Below are positions 21,501 through 30,851 of a DNA stretch of 64,000 bases, piece after piece. Origin of the DNA: Strigamia acuminata (taxonomy: Eukaryota > Arthropoda > Chilopoda > Geophilomorpha > Linotaeniidae); contig OX442324.1 of NCBI GenBank assembly GCA_949358305.1, positions 8,033,601 through 8,097,600 on the forward strand, given 5' to 3'. The translations under genes were made by a program, and so were the position numbers. Within the stretch, counting starts at the first letter, position 1. Each line of letters starts with the position of its first letter. Under the pieces are notes generated by a model. The model had not been told where the DNA came from. It saw nothing but the letters and a program-made list of their open reading frames with translations, and ran no database searches.

Positions 21501-22349
21501 TGCAGCGTTCTCTCGGTCGTATTCACGCATCAGTGTACGTGGGATTGCTGTGGCCAGTGTGGGAAACAGCGTCCTTTGATATTCCTCGAGGCGCACATCG
21601 ATGTTGCTCAAATTTTCGATGTTTATCTCGACGTGGCGGTGCAAATGCTGCAGTCCAGCGTGATCCTTCTCGTCCTTTACTGCAGGTAAAACGGATAAAT
21701 TATTTATAAATCGATTTTCCAATAAAATTTTATCGCCATATTTCTTTTTTAAGCGATCAACTGCGACCAAGTAATTTGGTATTGTTATTTCTAACGCTTT
21801 GATGTCATTCAAAGCGTCCCCGTGCAGATACGTGCGCAGGTGAAGCAATTTATTTATATTGTCCAACTGTGTGTCGTCTCCATATTGCACGCTAAATGTT
21901 TTCCAGAACCCACTCCAATCCTCTGGCCGCCTACCGTCAAATTTTGGCACTTCCAACGGTTTTCTTTTTATCGAATTGTTAATTGTTGGTATTATGGCTT
22001 GATTCAATTGTAGCGGTAAATTTTGAGGCACAATGGGTTGAACTGGATAATTTTGAGTGGTGTACGTCATAATGGCGGCTCTAGTTGATGCAGCGCGGTC
22101 CTCTATGGCGTCGATCGCGTTGCTCACCTCGTCCACCTCAAGGTCACTTTTTGCCAAGTCCATGGCCAAATCACTGGCTTTTGTAACGCGGAGCATTTTC
22201 CCCGCCAGTTGATCTGTCCAGATGCTGAGCACGTCTTTGGTCACCACCGGCACGCCAGCAAAGGCAGTTGTAATGGCGGCCATTAATGTCTCTGCAGCCT
22301 GGATGGCTGTGGTCAAGGCCCTTCTCTTCAATTCAAATTTCGGAGGCAT
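18534..22349 (-). CDS. BEL/Pao gag-pol polyprotein lacking RT core and integrase C-terminus
   Basis: The ATG at 22349 (MPPKFELK) is preferred; the frame extends back into the LTR without a better start. About 1,271 aa. Gag with a DUF1759-like region (FDGRRPEDWSGFW) is followed by two or more Cys/His knuckles (CQFCESKSHDRKVC, CFRCLGRTPHPTNEC, CYRCEGQHHTYLC). A BEL-type protease follows (YIDGGAQRTFI). The protein then jumps from the pre-RT segment (DNYEIAKQE) to the post-RT segment (VLGLRLSP), so the palm with its YVDD-type centre is absent. RNase H-like and integrase (CVTCMKIQG, GVDFAGP, YSDNGTTF) follow, but the chain ends at KGVN before the catalytic Glu. The joins keep one open frame. Confidence 0.92.
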   Translation of the reverse strand: MPPKFELKRRALTTAIQAAETLMAAITTAFAGVPVVTKDVLSIWTDQLAGKMLRVTKASDLAMDLAKSDLEVDEVSNAIDAIEDRAASTRAAIMTYTTQNYPVQPIVPQNLPLQLNQAIIPTINNSIKRKPLEVPKFDGRRPEDWSGFWKTFSVQYGDDTQLDNINKLLHLRTYLHGDALNDIKALEITIPNYLVAVDRLKKKYGDKILLENRFINNLSVLPAVKDEKDHAGLQHLHRHVEINIENLSNIDVRLEEYQRTLFPTLATAIPRTLMREYDRENAAERSVPRLMNWLLEFVTKEAQYEMMANQSRPTESQPKLNAVPDSSNFKKEKKRFDKRDKRVYESSASMMSVAVRTCQFCESKSHDRKVCPLNAEERMEKLKAKNVCFRCLGRTPHPTNECRTSMKCYRCEGQHHTYLCTKPKSTATNESSSGRQIEVTEIKQNTVVNVNRPAVEFLMIQMAQLSGEKLQTKGVCYIDGGAQRTFIRADVAQKLNLKKLGTEKINLATFGQHPKMEVRNRVQVKIRPANGASPAILIDAIETPRCTTTPTEIPTSALNDKLKDLGIQVNCKQAALHSSEVDILLGVDHYNKITTGCSKFIEENLAAVHTILGWTLHGQTTQGTQLTASPTQANTITIIPSTDDLLRKFWELESIGVQHESMAATRDEKIIKKFNQTINWTGSHYSVQLPWTVNPDELADNYEIAKQEVPSNCNLMNDDETKVLGLRLSPNTDQISLAVEITDDVETKQITKREVIHIIAQIFDPLGFASPFTITAKIFFQTLWLRNLTWNKELNEEIQETWKKWANQIPKLKEVKLPRWIGFKLRQENEFHIFCEASPRAVAYMRRKKEDLIIINFSFSKSRVAPVKQLTLPKMELMGALLAVRLKDQPKEVTDCDRYHYGTDSQMHWITNTSKRPPTFINNRAIEIREKSHVKAWKHVAGPENPADRLTRGINASELINDNLWWKGTKWLSEEQENWPNNKIKLPIDPDELDSEADEEEAPSGETHANAVQQNNQKIAFPISSSYLRTCRVWAWCYRFAHNSKQRADSEHRRQGVLNAEELVNAKQKLIIAAQQQHYAAEMRQLTEGKPLMAGSKLKLLNLFIDANGVLHCGLAATLAQFRESYWTPAARRALKSTSSRCVTCMKIQGKLMQESPGLLPFDRITRCEPFAVTGVDFAGPMYIRGRKTKAYIALFTCGNIRAAHLELVPSLNTPDFIDAFERFVSRRRLPKTLYSDNGTTFHRTNKELAALLNNTKDESFKNYLCNKGVN

Positions 22350-22373
22350 TTTTTTACTTGCAGTTTGGGGTAC

Positions 22374-22391
22374 TCCCGGGTTTCGGCACCA
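22374..22391 (-). other. Primer binding site of the BEL element (tRNA-Phe)
   Basis: Minus-strand TGGTGCCGAAACCCGGGA is complementary to the 3' end of tRNA-Phe plus CCA. It lies three bases after the LTR. Confidence 0.88.
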
Positions 22392-22394
22392 AAA

Positions 22395-22963
22395 TGTAGA
22401 TTCCAATCGCTTTTAGTTGGTCTTCTAAAGTCTCTGGCTTCTTTGTAATTTTAAGTGTATGTTTTAAATAAATCTGCAGCTTGCTTCCACCATGAATTTT
22501 GTACACTCACTGGGGTTAAACTTTATTGTCTTCAAAAAGATATATACAAAAACGCTCCTATTGGAGCACCACTAATCCGATAATTGGCTTCAGCTGCATT
22601 CCTAGAAGGAGAGCTGAAGCCAGGTCATGTGACAATAATCTAACCCTCTTTAAATAAAAGGTTAATGACACTAAATTGTAAATAAACAAATAAAAAACAT
22701 AATAAATGGAAATATTAAATATCAAATCAAAAAATATGGAAATTAGCAAATAAAGACACTAAAATATTATAATAAGAATTAATAAGAACAAATATCAAAT
22801 AGAAAACATTATTAAATCAAGGTTTACAAAATAGCAATAATAATGGCACATTAAAGGGAATGTGCACCCAAATTAAAATGTTATGAAATCAAAATACAAA
22901 AATATCAAATAAAATGACACATTAAAGGGAATGTGAACCTGAGGTAAAACGCCAGTTTTCACA
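22395..22963 (-). repeat. 5' LTR of the BEL element (569 bp)
   Basis: Same length and, as far as I can see, same sequence as 17935-18503. It carries the promoter for the BEL transcript. Confidence 0.93.
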
Positions 22964-24171
22964 CCTTCATGTGAAGCGTCAGTCATGACAACAAATGGCA
23001 AAGTCATATCTGGTTTGTGTAGACAATTGTCACCACAAAGTAGCTCTTTAATTTTATTAAAAGCTTCTGTCTGCTCATCTCCCCATTCAAATGGAGTTTT
23101 CTCATTCATCATACGTGTGTATGGTGCGGCAATAGTTCCGTGATTTGGAACAAACTTCCTGAAGAAGTTAGTCATGCCGTGAAAGCGCTGAATGTCTTTA
23201 GCACACGTGGGGGTGGGAAATTTCATGATCGCCGATATTTTATCGGGATCACCGAAGAGACCTTCGGGTTTAATCCAGTGGCCCAAGAATTTTAATTCTG
23301 TACGCCCAAAACGAGATTTCGCTTTATTTATTGTCATGTTGGCTTGGTTAAGCCTTTCCAAAACATCTCGAACATGTTTGAGATGATCATCCCAATTATC
23401 TGAATACACAATTACGTCATCCAAATAAACTAACGCGTAGTCTTGTAAAGCTGAGCCTAAAATGCCTTCCATCAGACGCTGGAAAGTACAAGGCGCATTG
23501 CAAAGGCCGAACGGCATTCGCACAAATTGATAAGGGCCGTTTGGCGTATAAAACGCCGTTTTTGGACGATCTTCCTCACACATTTCGACTTGGTAGTAAC
23601 CTTTAACAAGGTCAATAGACGTAAAATACTTTGCCGGACCAGTATTATGCAATAAAAGGTCAATACTTGGCATTTGTATTACTTCGACTTCAGTGATGGC
23701 ATTTAGCCACCGGTAGTCAATGCACATCCTATACGAGCCGTCAGGCTTCGCAACAATGACGGGATGACTCATGAAGGGCCCTTTGGCCTTTTCAATGAGT
23801 CCATCCTGTTCCAATTCTGCAGCTAGTTTGGTCATAATGGCTCTCTTGGCCGGGTTATACATTCTATACTGCATTTTGGGCAATGAATGCCCTTCTTTGA
23901 ACTTAATACGATGTTGGGTCACGTTAGTGCACCCAACTTGATCACGAAATACATTCGGTATCGAGTTAACCACTTCGCGAAGTGCTAGTCTTTGTTCCGG
24001 AGTGCAGTCGCTCTCCTCAACTAATTTTTCATCCCAAGTCAACACAGGAGTGTCTGTTAACTCAATTGAGTTGAGAGTGGACGACAGTCCTAAATAATCG
24101 AAAGTAATTCGATTCAACGGGGCGAGGGCCAAATTGGCTTCTTCCGATTCATAAGGAGCGGACCAATTAGG
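22964..24171 (-). CDS. Gypsy E pol, middle part: reverse transcriptase
   Basis: This follows the protease in the same frame after one TAA (24172-24174). It contains the gypsy RT blocks: MSHPVIVAKPDGSYRMCIDYR, SIDLVKGYYQVEM, MPFGLCNAPCTFQ and the catalytic YLDDVIVYSD. The thumb and connection with FLGHWI and KFVPNHG follow, then the start of RNase H (MTDASHEG). The BEL element was inserted at that point; the frame resumes at 17934. The first convenient start codons (24132) are non-ATG, so RT must be made as part of a polyprotein. Residues after the insertion point belong to BEL. Confidence 0.9.
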
Positions 24172-24789
24172 TTAATCTGCACAAGAGAACTCTTGTAAAT
24201 GTGGATGCAGACTAATTTTCTGTCTGCGCATGAAATTGTGACCAAGTATCAAGCCACAAACTCGTTTTGCTAAAACGATGAAATTCATTGGTGTAAATTC
24301 ATCAGCCCATTGCACGCACAAAGTTATTTGTCCGACAGGCTTGTGTGCTACACCTACAGCGTTAACCAACATGTTTCTGGGGGCCTCTTGCAAAAATTCT
24401 GGCAAAGCCTGAGTTTCAGACAAGAGTTGTTCCCCAATGTAACATTGAGATGCTCCTGTATCCATGAGCGCGTTGTAGGTGAGCCCACCAATTGTGATCT
24501 TCATTCGAGGATCATCTTTATTATTACCTAAAGTAATATTGTGCAAATTATTGCCGCCTATGACTCTGTTGAGTCGGCGAAGTCTACAGAATTTCTTCGT
24601 GTAACACTTGTGGGGAAACAATGTCAGATTTTTTAATTGTTCTGTCATTTCTTGCAGATTTTCCTCTACTCCGCCACTATGACTAGTGGCTACTTCAAGA
24701 CAAGTTGTGTCTACATCCATAAATAAAGATTCCGACGTAGCATTAGCCACTTCTGGGGGATGGAATAAACCTTCGTCCCCCGGATCTAG
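24172..24789 (-). CDS. Gypsy E protease (pol N-terminus, -1 frame to gag)
   Basis: The frame is entered from gag by -1 slippage at 24789-24795 and stays open to TAA 24172-24174. It encodes a retropepsin with the active-site motif MDTGASQCYI and the second hydrophobic strand GLILGHNFM. About 205 aa. The in-frame stop between protease and RT is unexpected in a gypsy pol. It may be an inactivating point mutation or a readthrough stop. Confidence 0.85.
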   Translation of the reverse strand, partial: LDPGDEGLFHPPEVANATSESLFMDVDTTCLEVATSHSGGVEENLQEMTEQLKNLTLFPHKCYTKKFCRLRRLNRVIGGNNLHNITLGNNKDDPRMKITIGGLTYNALMDTGASQCYIGEQLLSETQALPEFLQEAPRNMLVNAVGVAHKPVGQITLCVQWADEFTPMNFIVLAKRVCGLILGHNFMRRQKISLHPHLQEFSCAD

Positions 24790-27014
24790 TTTTTTGAACT
24801 AGTCGCACTTGAATCAGCAGATTCTGGCTTGATCAAAGTCTTGACCATTTCTGCCAACGAGTTAGTCAGCGAAGTTTGTAACTTATTTTCAAAAGTATTA
24901 AGTTTCGCATCAAGTTTAGCATCTAGTGTTGCATCCAACACTTCTTGAGTTATCCACCTATTATTAGGACGTTTAGAAGTAGGATCCACAGTCGGGGAAT
25001 CCGGCGTACTTCGTTTTTGCAACTCTTCAGAGTTGAAATTTGCACGTGGTTTTAAATCTGGACATTCTCGACGCATGTGTCCTGGTTTCTTACAGTGGTA
25101 ACAAACTAATTGACCACGTCTGGTCTGATCCACTACTCCATTTATTAAATAAACGGCCTCGCATTCCTCAGGTAACTCTTTTTCACAAATATTAAGTTGT
25201 TCTTGTGAATCCAAAGTTAAAGATTTAACATTTGTCTTTGGCTGAGGACGAGTGTCAGTTTTCCGAGGTGGGAAAACAACTGGATTGGAAATATTTTCCC
25301 TTGCTCCATTAGCTGTACGACTGTACAAGCCTTTATTTTTTGTTATAACGGTATAAATCTCTGTCAGAGGCAAATCCGCTATGCCTTGCGTATGCAAAAG
25401 CAAATCATTAGCAGGAGTTACACTCCCGATAAAAAGACAACCAGCCCCTTTTGCATCAAGACTGTCTTGTAATATCCATAACTGGTAATATTTGTGCATA
25501 AAGTCGTAAAGACTTTCTGTTTCCAGTTGTTTCAACTTAGTTAGTTGGTTCGTCCGCTCTTGTCGAGTGGCTACAAACCGTTCTTTGAACGCCTGTTCAA
25601 ATACTTCCCAAGATATGAAATCTTCTCTCCTTTCATGAAACCAACCATGCGCTTGCTCGGTTAAATAACCGGCCACGCCTTTAACAAGCATGTCATCGAG
25701 TGACATGTTTCGCAGGAAAGTGACATTTTTTACAATATTGAGAAAGCGTTCGCTTTCTTCTGCTTTTCCGGAGAATACCGGGATATCTGGTGGTTTCAAA
25801 CAGTTAGTTTGGGGGACAGTGGCGGAACTTTTTCCTGCCTGCATCAACTTGTGCATGGTCGTGGCAATTGACGCGAGGTCATCAGCCGTCATTCCAAAGC
25901 TACTGGGGGGGCGCGAGTTGTCGTTTGACGACCCGCCATTGTTTGGTTGACTCGAGTTATTTTGACTTGAGCCACCACTATTAGGGTTGAAATTATTCGA
26001 CCCTCCTTGATTTGACCTACCGTGGTTACCAAAGTTCGAATGGTTATTCGAATTGCCTTGGTTCCCATAATTCGAATGATTATTAGAATTACCCTGATTG
26101 TCAAAATTCGGACGGTTGTTCGAACTTTCTTGATTACCAAAATTCGGACGATAGTTCGAATTACCTGGCGTACCCCGATTCAAATAGTTATTTGAATTTC
26201 CTGTAGTTCCAGTAGAAGGATTATTTGGGTTATTCGAGTTCGGAGGAACTGGGTGACTCCTTTGCATGTTAGGTGCTGGACTAGAATTGTTTGCAAATCT
26301 AGAATTTGGGTCAAAACGGCGGTTTGGACCTCTTGTCGCACCTAAATTTGGGTTCAAATTTCCAGCGAGATTCGGACAACTATTTGATCCGTTTGGAAAA
26401 CTTGGATTAGGGTTGGCCATATTAGGCGGACCCAAATTCGCTCTGTTGAACGTATTCTCAAAGTTCTCTGGATTTGTAAATCCCCTTTGTTGGTTGCGAG
26501 CGAAGTTATTCGCTCGTAATCGTTGTTGGAAAGCACGATTAAAATCTCCTGGTGTCAAATTCGACTGATCTTGACGAGGAGGTTGTGCATTTTTATTTCT
26601 ATATCTAGAAATAGGCGTCGAAGGAGTGGGACTAAAATTATTTAATCTTTGGCTGGCTGGGGAATTAGGATGCTCCGACGTAGCACGATGTGCGTGCACG
26701 AAATCTAATACTTCGGTCAAAGATCTAAATTGGTTTGGGTTCAAACCGTGATCCTGACAAAATAATAGACCGCCTCGGCCTAAATGAGAACCTTCAGGAA
26801 TGCATTCCTCTTCTCCAGGCGGAGTAGGTTCACGTGGAGCCCTATTCTCTCCAGATGGTCCGGCTGTTTCATTTGAAACGCCATTATGGACCGCGTGGTT
26901 TTCCACTTCTTCAGTTCCATTAGGAACAGGTATAAACCCGGATAGATTCATTCCACCGGTCAAACAAGTTCTTTCCTTACCACGGGTGTTCATGTGATGC
27001 TGGTTATTAGTCAT
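24786..27014 (-). CDS. Gypsy E gag polyprotein
   Basis: The ATG at 27014 gives 742 aa. Residues about 80-115 hold a segment (LLFCQDHGLNPNQFRSLTEVLDF) resembling two units of the TG protein. A long Asn/Gly/Ser-rich stretch with 10-11 aa repeats (GNSNNHSNYGNQ type) spans about 230-350. Next comes a Retrotrans_gag capsid domain (AHGWFHERREDFISWEVFEQAF) and a knuckle CYHCKKPGHMRREC near 650. The stop TAG at 24786 directly follows the slippery heptamer. Intact. Confidence 0.92.
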   Translation of the reverse strand: MTNNQHHMNTRGKERTCLTGGMNLSGFIPVPNGTEEVENHAVHNGVSNETAGPSGENRAPREPTPPGEEECIPEGSHLGRGGLLFCQDHGLNPNQFRSLTEVLDFVHAHRATSEHPNSPASQRLNNFSPTPSTPISRYRNKNAQPPRQDQSNLTPGDFNRAFQQRLRANNFARNQQRGFTNPENFENTFNRANLGPPNMANPNPSFPNGSNSCPNLAGNLNPNLGATRGPNRRFDPNSRFANNSSPAPNMQRSHPVPPNSNNPNNPSTGTTGNSNNYLNRGTPGNSNYRPNFGNQESSNNRPNFDNQGNSNNHSNYGNQGNSNNHSNFGNHGRSNQGGSNNFNPNSGGSSQNNSSQPNNGGSSNDNSRPPSSFGMTADDLASIATTMHKLMQAGKSSATVPQTNCLKPPDIPVFSGKAEESERFLNIVKNVTFLRNMSLDDMLVKGVAGYLTEQAHGWFHERREDFISWEVFEQAFKERFVATRQERTNQLTKLKQLETESLYDFMHKYYQLWILQDSLDAKGAGCLFIGSVTPANDLLLHTQGIADLPLTEIYTVITKNKGLYSRTANGARENISNPVVFPPRKTDTRPQPKTNVKSLTLDSQEQLNICEKELPEECEAVYLINGVVDQTRRGQLVCYHCKKPGHMRRECPDLKPRANFNSEELQKRSTPDSPTVDPTSKRPNNRWITQEVLDATLDAKLDAKLNTFENKLQTSLTNSLAEMVKTLIKPESADSSATSSKN
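24789..24795 (-). promoter_or_regulatory. -1 ribosomal frameshift site, gypsy E gag/pol
   Basis: The heptamer A AAA AAC sits in the gag frame immediately before the gag stop TAG. After one-base slippage the -1 frame is open straight into the protease. The same heptamer is used at the H gag/pol join. Confidence 0.82.
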
Positions 27015-28152
27015 AACTAAACTTAAAACTAAGAAAATTTCCTAAGTCTGAGAGATAACGATGAAGTTGCAAACGTTCAGGAGGATCGCAAACGAAGCAG
27101 TGGTCACACTAGTTCGAAAGGAAGTAAGGGTACTTCGATACACCTCTCTGATTGGTCAAGTATCAACGCTAGTTTCGCGAGAGTCCAATCTCGTCCGAGA
27201 TTGGTGGAAATTATCAAGTTCGTGGAACCGTAATCTTGACAGATTCCAGTGTTATGACGTAGTCACCAAACAAAATGGATACTTTTCAAAATATTTTAAA
27301 ATATCACCGCATTTATTAATAAATGAATGATCACCTTTATGGAATTTTTTTTTTTTTTTTTTTTTTTTAAAGTTTTATAACTCGTAATTTCAAAAGACGC
27401 GCCGATTCGTTTGAATCGACGGCTTTTCTGCACAACACGGGTTGCTAGGCAACACAACAGCAAGAATTCTTCTTCGCTAAAATTCGAATGGTATTCCATT
27501 CGTAAAATTCGATTTCAATGACTTGAGATCACGATTTTTAACCAACATTTTAATGTAGATCAAGTCTGTAAAATAAGGTAAACCCACTTTGAAATAAAAT
27601 ATAAATTTTAATTCCTTCGAAAAGCATCAATTTTCTTTCTAATTTATTTAGGCAAATAAATTTAGGTTTAACTTGAAGTCTCAAGCAAAATACATATAAA
27701 AGAATATTCTAAAATTAAAACAACTGTTAAATTGATAGAATTCTTTAAGAATTCCATCAAAAGTCAACTTTTCAAAATTAGGCCCGACCGCGTGGTTTTG
27801 TCAGATTTGTCGACAACAAAAATGACGCTACCCGGGCGGGACCAACTTTAACAAGTTCGGGCAAGATTCTCATTTTCGGGGTTGGGCCTTTAGGCCTGAC
27901 CACGCGGTAGAAATTATTAGTTTTGTTAAAACACATAATTTCTCCGACGGAAAATCGGAATAAAGTGAATTACACTCATTTTCTTGCGAGAAGTTCTAAA
28001 ACAGAATAAAATATATTAAACACAAATATAAATTTCGTTCGAAATTTATTTTACACACAGAAAAAATTTCATTTGAAATTTTATCACCGTAAGCACATTT
28101 CCGAATTCTCATAAATACACACACTCAAAATTCAATTGAATTTTTTGCAGCC
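27015..28152 (-). other. Leader of gypsy E
   Basis: Untranslated, AT-rich region between primer site and gag. It includes a homopolymer (T24 on +, A24 in the E RNA) at 27345-27368. A perfect 10-bp inverted repeat lies at 27787-27796 and 27899-27908 (ACCGCGTGGT with ACCACGCGGT). This could fold the leader RNA, for example as an encapsidation signal. No protein is evident. Confidence 0.65.
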
Positions 28153-28172
28153 TTATCTCGGTAGAACCTCCA
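28153..28172 (-). other. Primer binding site of gypsy E (tRNA-Gln)
   Basis: Minus-strand TGGAGGTTCTACCGAGAT matches the complement of the tRNA-Gln 3' end (TGGAGGTTCCACCGAGAT) at 17 of 18 positions. It lies two bases after the LTR, the same spacing as in TG. Confidence 0.83.
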
Positions 28173-28174
28173 CT

Positions 28175-29928
28175 TGTGACGATTCCACTTTTGGCTGATT
28201 TAATAGCCATTTAAGATAGATAAATAATCGGTTTAAACAAGACGTTGCTAGGAGTAGCAACAACCTAACCGAGATAAGCTTACAGAAGTCTGTGTAAAAA
28301 TATGAATTCATGACTGAGCAGAAATAACTTACAGTTTTTTTGTGTGACATAACATATTTATTACTGAATAATAACAATAACAAAGATGGGTTCTTGACGC
28401 GTGTAAACGGGCGGCATCAACTGGTTGAGGATCCGGGCGAAGCCAGAGGGATACGGCTGACTTGCGGCATCGTCACAAATATCACTACGGAGACGTATTT
28501 GGTCCGCAGCATCGATTATCTAAATATGCGAAGCGTCCTTCGCAGGAATAGGAATATTCGGCAGAATATTCCATTGTTTCAAATGAATAAGAGTAAAGTG
28601 ATTAATGGAATATAACAAATGAATTGTTATATAAATATTAATTGGGCGGGGACCGTCACGACAATTGAGAGAACGTCGCGGGAGTTGTTGAGACTCCATC
28701 CGCCAGCATGCCTTACGACGACAAGATCTCGTGATCAGGCGCCGAGTATTTAATTGTACGCTTTAATTCGCTGTCGGTGGTACCAACCACCAGGTAAACA
28801 TTTCTATGGACTTACCGGGTTTAAAAGATATTGCCAATACAGGATTACCAATGCCCGAGTAATTTGTTTAACACAGTGTTGTTCAACTCCTGTTCACGGG
28901 TTACTAACCCGGAGGGTACGATGGGGCGGGGACCGTCACGACGGTCGAGAGAACCATCGCGGGAGGATTTGACTCCTCCATCCGCCAGCATGCCTTACGA
29001 TGGCGGGATCCAATGATCGAGCACCGGGTAAAATATTAATCGGCCACTGCCGTTGGATTACCATTATCCAGGTAGTTATTTATCGCAACATCTGAAGATA
29101 TTACTCACGGGCTACCAACCCGGCGTGTTACCTGTGCATTAGGCCTTTACCGACTTTTAACGAGCGGAAGGACCAATCGTAGAAAGACGGTAACCTGCGT
29201 GGGCTGTTTACAACAGCCATCCTGCAGCGGACTGAGGCCAGTTAGCTGAGGGACCTACTTTCATTTAGCAAGGTCGTACTGTATACGACCGTTATATTAA
29301 GCCACCGTACGAAGTCCTACTGTCCCGTAGAACAGCTGGCTAACGTTACGGGGCCATTTCATGCGGATGCATGTCTATTACCGGAGTTAGCCTTCCCGAA
29401 ATAGCCCTACAACAGCAATAACAAATAGTAATGAATACTAACTGTGGAGAGCTGAGGTGGCCTGATGTGTCGATAGAGAATAATGAAATCAAACGATAAC
29501 AATTCAACTACAGACAATATACAAGTTCAGTTATCAAGCCAGGGGGGGGAGTGGGTGAGAAACTGATGCTTATATAGTTCTGTAGAACTACTAGATTGGC
29601 GACAGCCAATCAGCGTACGAATCGGCGGATTCGTGGGTCACTAGTCCGGACCTAATATATGACTATGTCCAGATGGGCCCAGTTGGGGTCCGGAAGGGTC
29701 CGATTGGTTCCCTTCGACAGGTAAGTAATGTGGATATTGATTCGATAGAATCAACATTGTCAAGTAAATAATACTTAGTTTATATCGAATAAAATAGTTA
29801 TATTTTATTCACCGTGTCTAAATAATTATTTATCACATTTTTAGTTTTATCGAGTTTGAATTACGCGCGTTTGATAAACAGCGCCATCTATTGTGAACAT
29901 TGATAAATACGGATTTGTAATCATCACA
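28175..29928 (-). repeat. 5' LTR of gypsy E (1,754 bp)
   Basis: Pairs with 6383-8117. It contains the same 280-bp tandem repeat (28644-29131) and TATA box (about 29567-29576). It is 19 bp longer because of the insertion near 28331-28356. AGTT duplications flank the element. Confidence 0.92.
28644..29131. repeat. Tandem repeat inside the E 5' LTR
   Basis: Copy of the 6833-7320 repeat: GGGCGGGGACCGTCACGAC begins at 28644 and again at 28924, keeping the 280-bp period. The duplication therefore predates the insertion of E. Confidence 0.8.
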
Positions 29929-29932
29929 AGTT

Positions 29933-30851
29933 ATATCTCTTCGGTGATGGTGCCAAAGCAGTCTACTTATGAGTAGTATCTCGGGTGATTAATTCTGTTG
30001 TGCAGAACTGCGGGCTATATCCCCCTGAATACCAGTGCCGTCTCTCACCGCACTGTTATTTAGGGCACGCGCGATACTGTTCTGCTCAGCAAGGCGAACT
30101 TTGACGGCAATTGTGTGTTGCGATGTTTAACCCTAATTTATTTTGTAGTTGATAATATACATTAATTGTTTGAACTTGACAACAAGTAAACAACCGAAGT
30201 AAGTCACGAGACTTATTTCACTGTATGACGAATCAAATTCGTAACAATAAATTGAATACAATTTATTGAGTTAATTTATTGAACTCACAACATCGCGAAT
30301 TAAATATAATTCGCAAGCGGAACCTTGGCGAATAAATGACTTCATTTATTCATTGCCAATTTCCAACCCTAGTTGTGGCGGTGCAGTTAAAAGTCAACCG
30401 CACCTCTCGGATCGAACCAAGCAGCATTACACGGACCATTACACGATACGAACCAGGAACGCGATGGAACGCGAAGGAACCAGTTCCACGATTACGAAGC
30501 GCCGACGGAAGCCGCGAGGACACAGCCAGCCCGGCTACGCATAGATGACATCTGTAAACTCGGTCGAGCGGGCGTTTTGCCGTTCCCGAACCCCGGATCA
30601 CCAATAACCGTAATGTTATTATTTTAGGGCCATTCGGCCATTCTATTGTATAGTTAAATGTGCTTTTAACTTGCCAAATGTCGGCACTAGTTCTTATATA
30701 ACTTTAGTAATTGATTGTATTGGATAAAACCAATAAATGTCACGTTTTGAGAAACTCTGTTGTTCTTATTTATCTCATATTTTATTCACTATTTCGCGCG
30801 ACTTATACCCGGTACTATCATGCGATAGGAGTTGTGGTCGTCACCGTCACA
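29933..30851 (+). repeat. Solo LTR of the TG family, right part
   Basis: This continues 5392-6382 after gypsy E and its duplicated AGTT. It follows the second half of the TG LTR: GGTGCCAAAGCAGTC, the GTTCTGC..GCAAGGCG block, GCAATTGTGTGTTGCGA, a polyadenylation signal AATAAA near 30729-30736, and the end GTCACCGTCACA. The full solo LTR is 1,910 bp, close to the 1,902 bp of TG. The small frames inside (30336-30604) are not genes. Confidence 0.9.

Larger units (their letters stand above)
17935..22963 (-). mobile_element. BEL/Pao element, internally deleted, recent
   Basis: A 5,029-bp insertion in the RNase H coding part of gypsy E, flanked by CCTTC (17930-17934 and 22964-22968). It has two 569-bp LTRs that look identical by eye, a tRNA-Phe primer site and one long frame, all on the minus strand. 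The protein lacks the RT core and the end of integrase, so the copy is non-autonomous. Matching LTRs show recent insertion, so enzymes came from elsewhere. Confidence 0.93.
6383..29928 (-). mobile_element. Gypsy E: full-length Ty3/gypsy element with two nested insertions
   Basis: E reads on the minus strand: 5' LTR 28175-29928, tRNA-Gln primer site, leader, gag, -1 frameshift, protease, RT, RNase H, integrase, polypurine tract, 3' LTR 6383-8117. It is flanked by AGTT (6379-6382 and 29929-29932). Copia D and a BEL element are inserted inside, each with its own target duplication. Without them E is about 12.3 kb. Its pol is open apart from one stop between protease and RT. LTRs over 1.7 kb are long for gypsy elements. 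Confidence 0.93.

Noticed and set aside
27345-27368. Poly-T run as the tail of a non-LTR retrotransposon or processed pseudogene
   Set aside because: No coding remnant or target duplication flanks it; it lies within continuous gypsy E leader.
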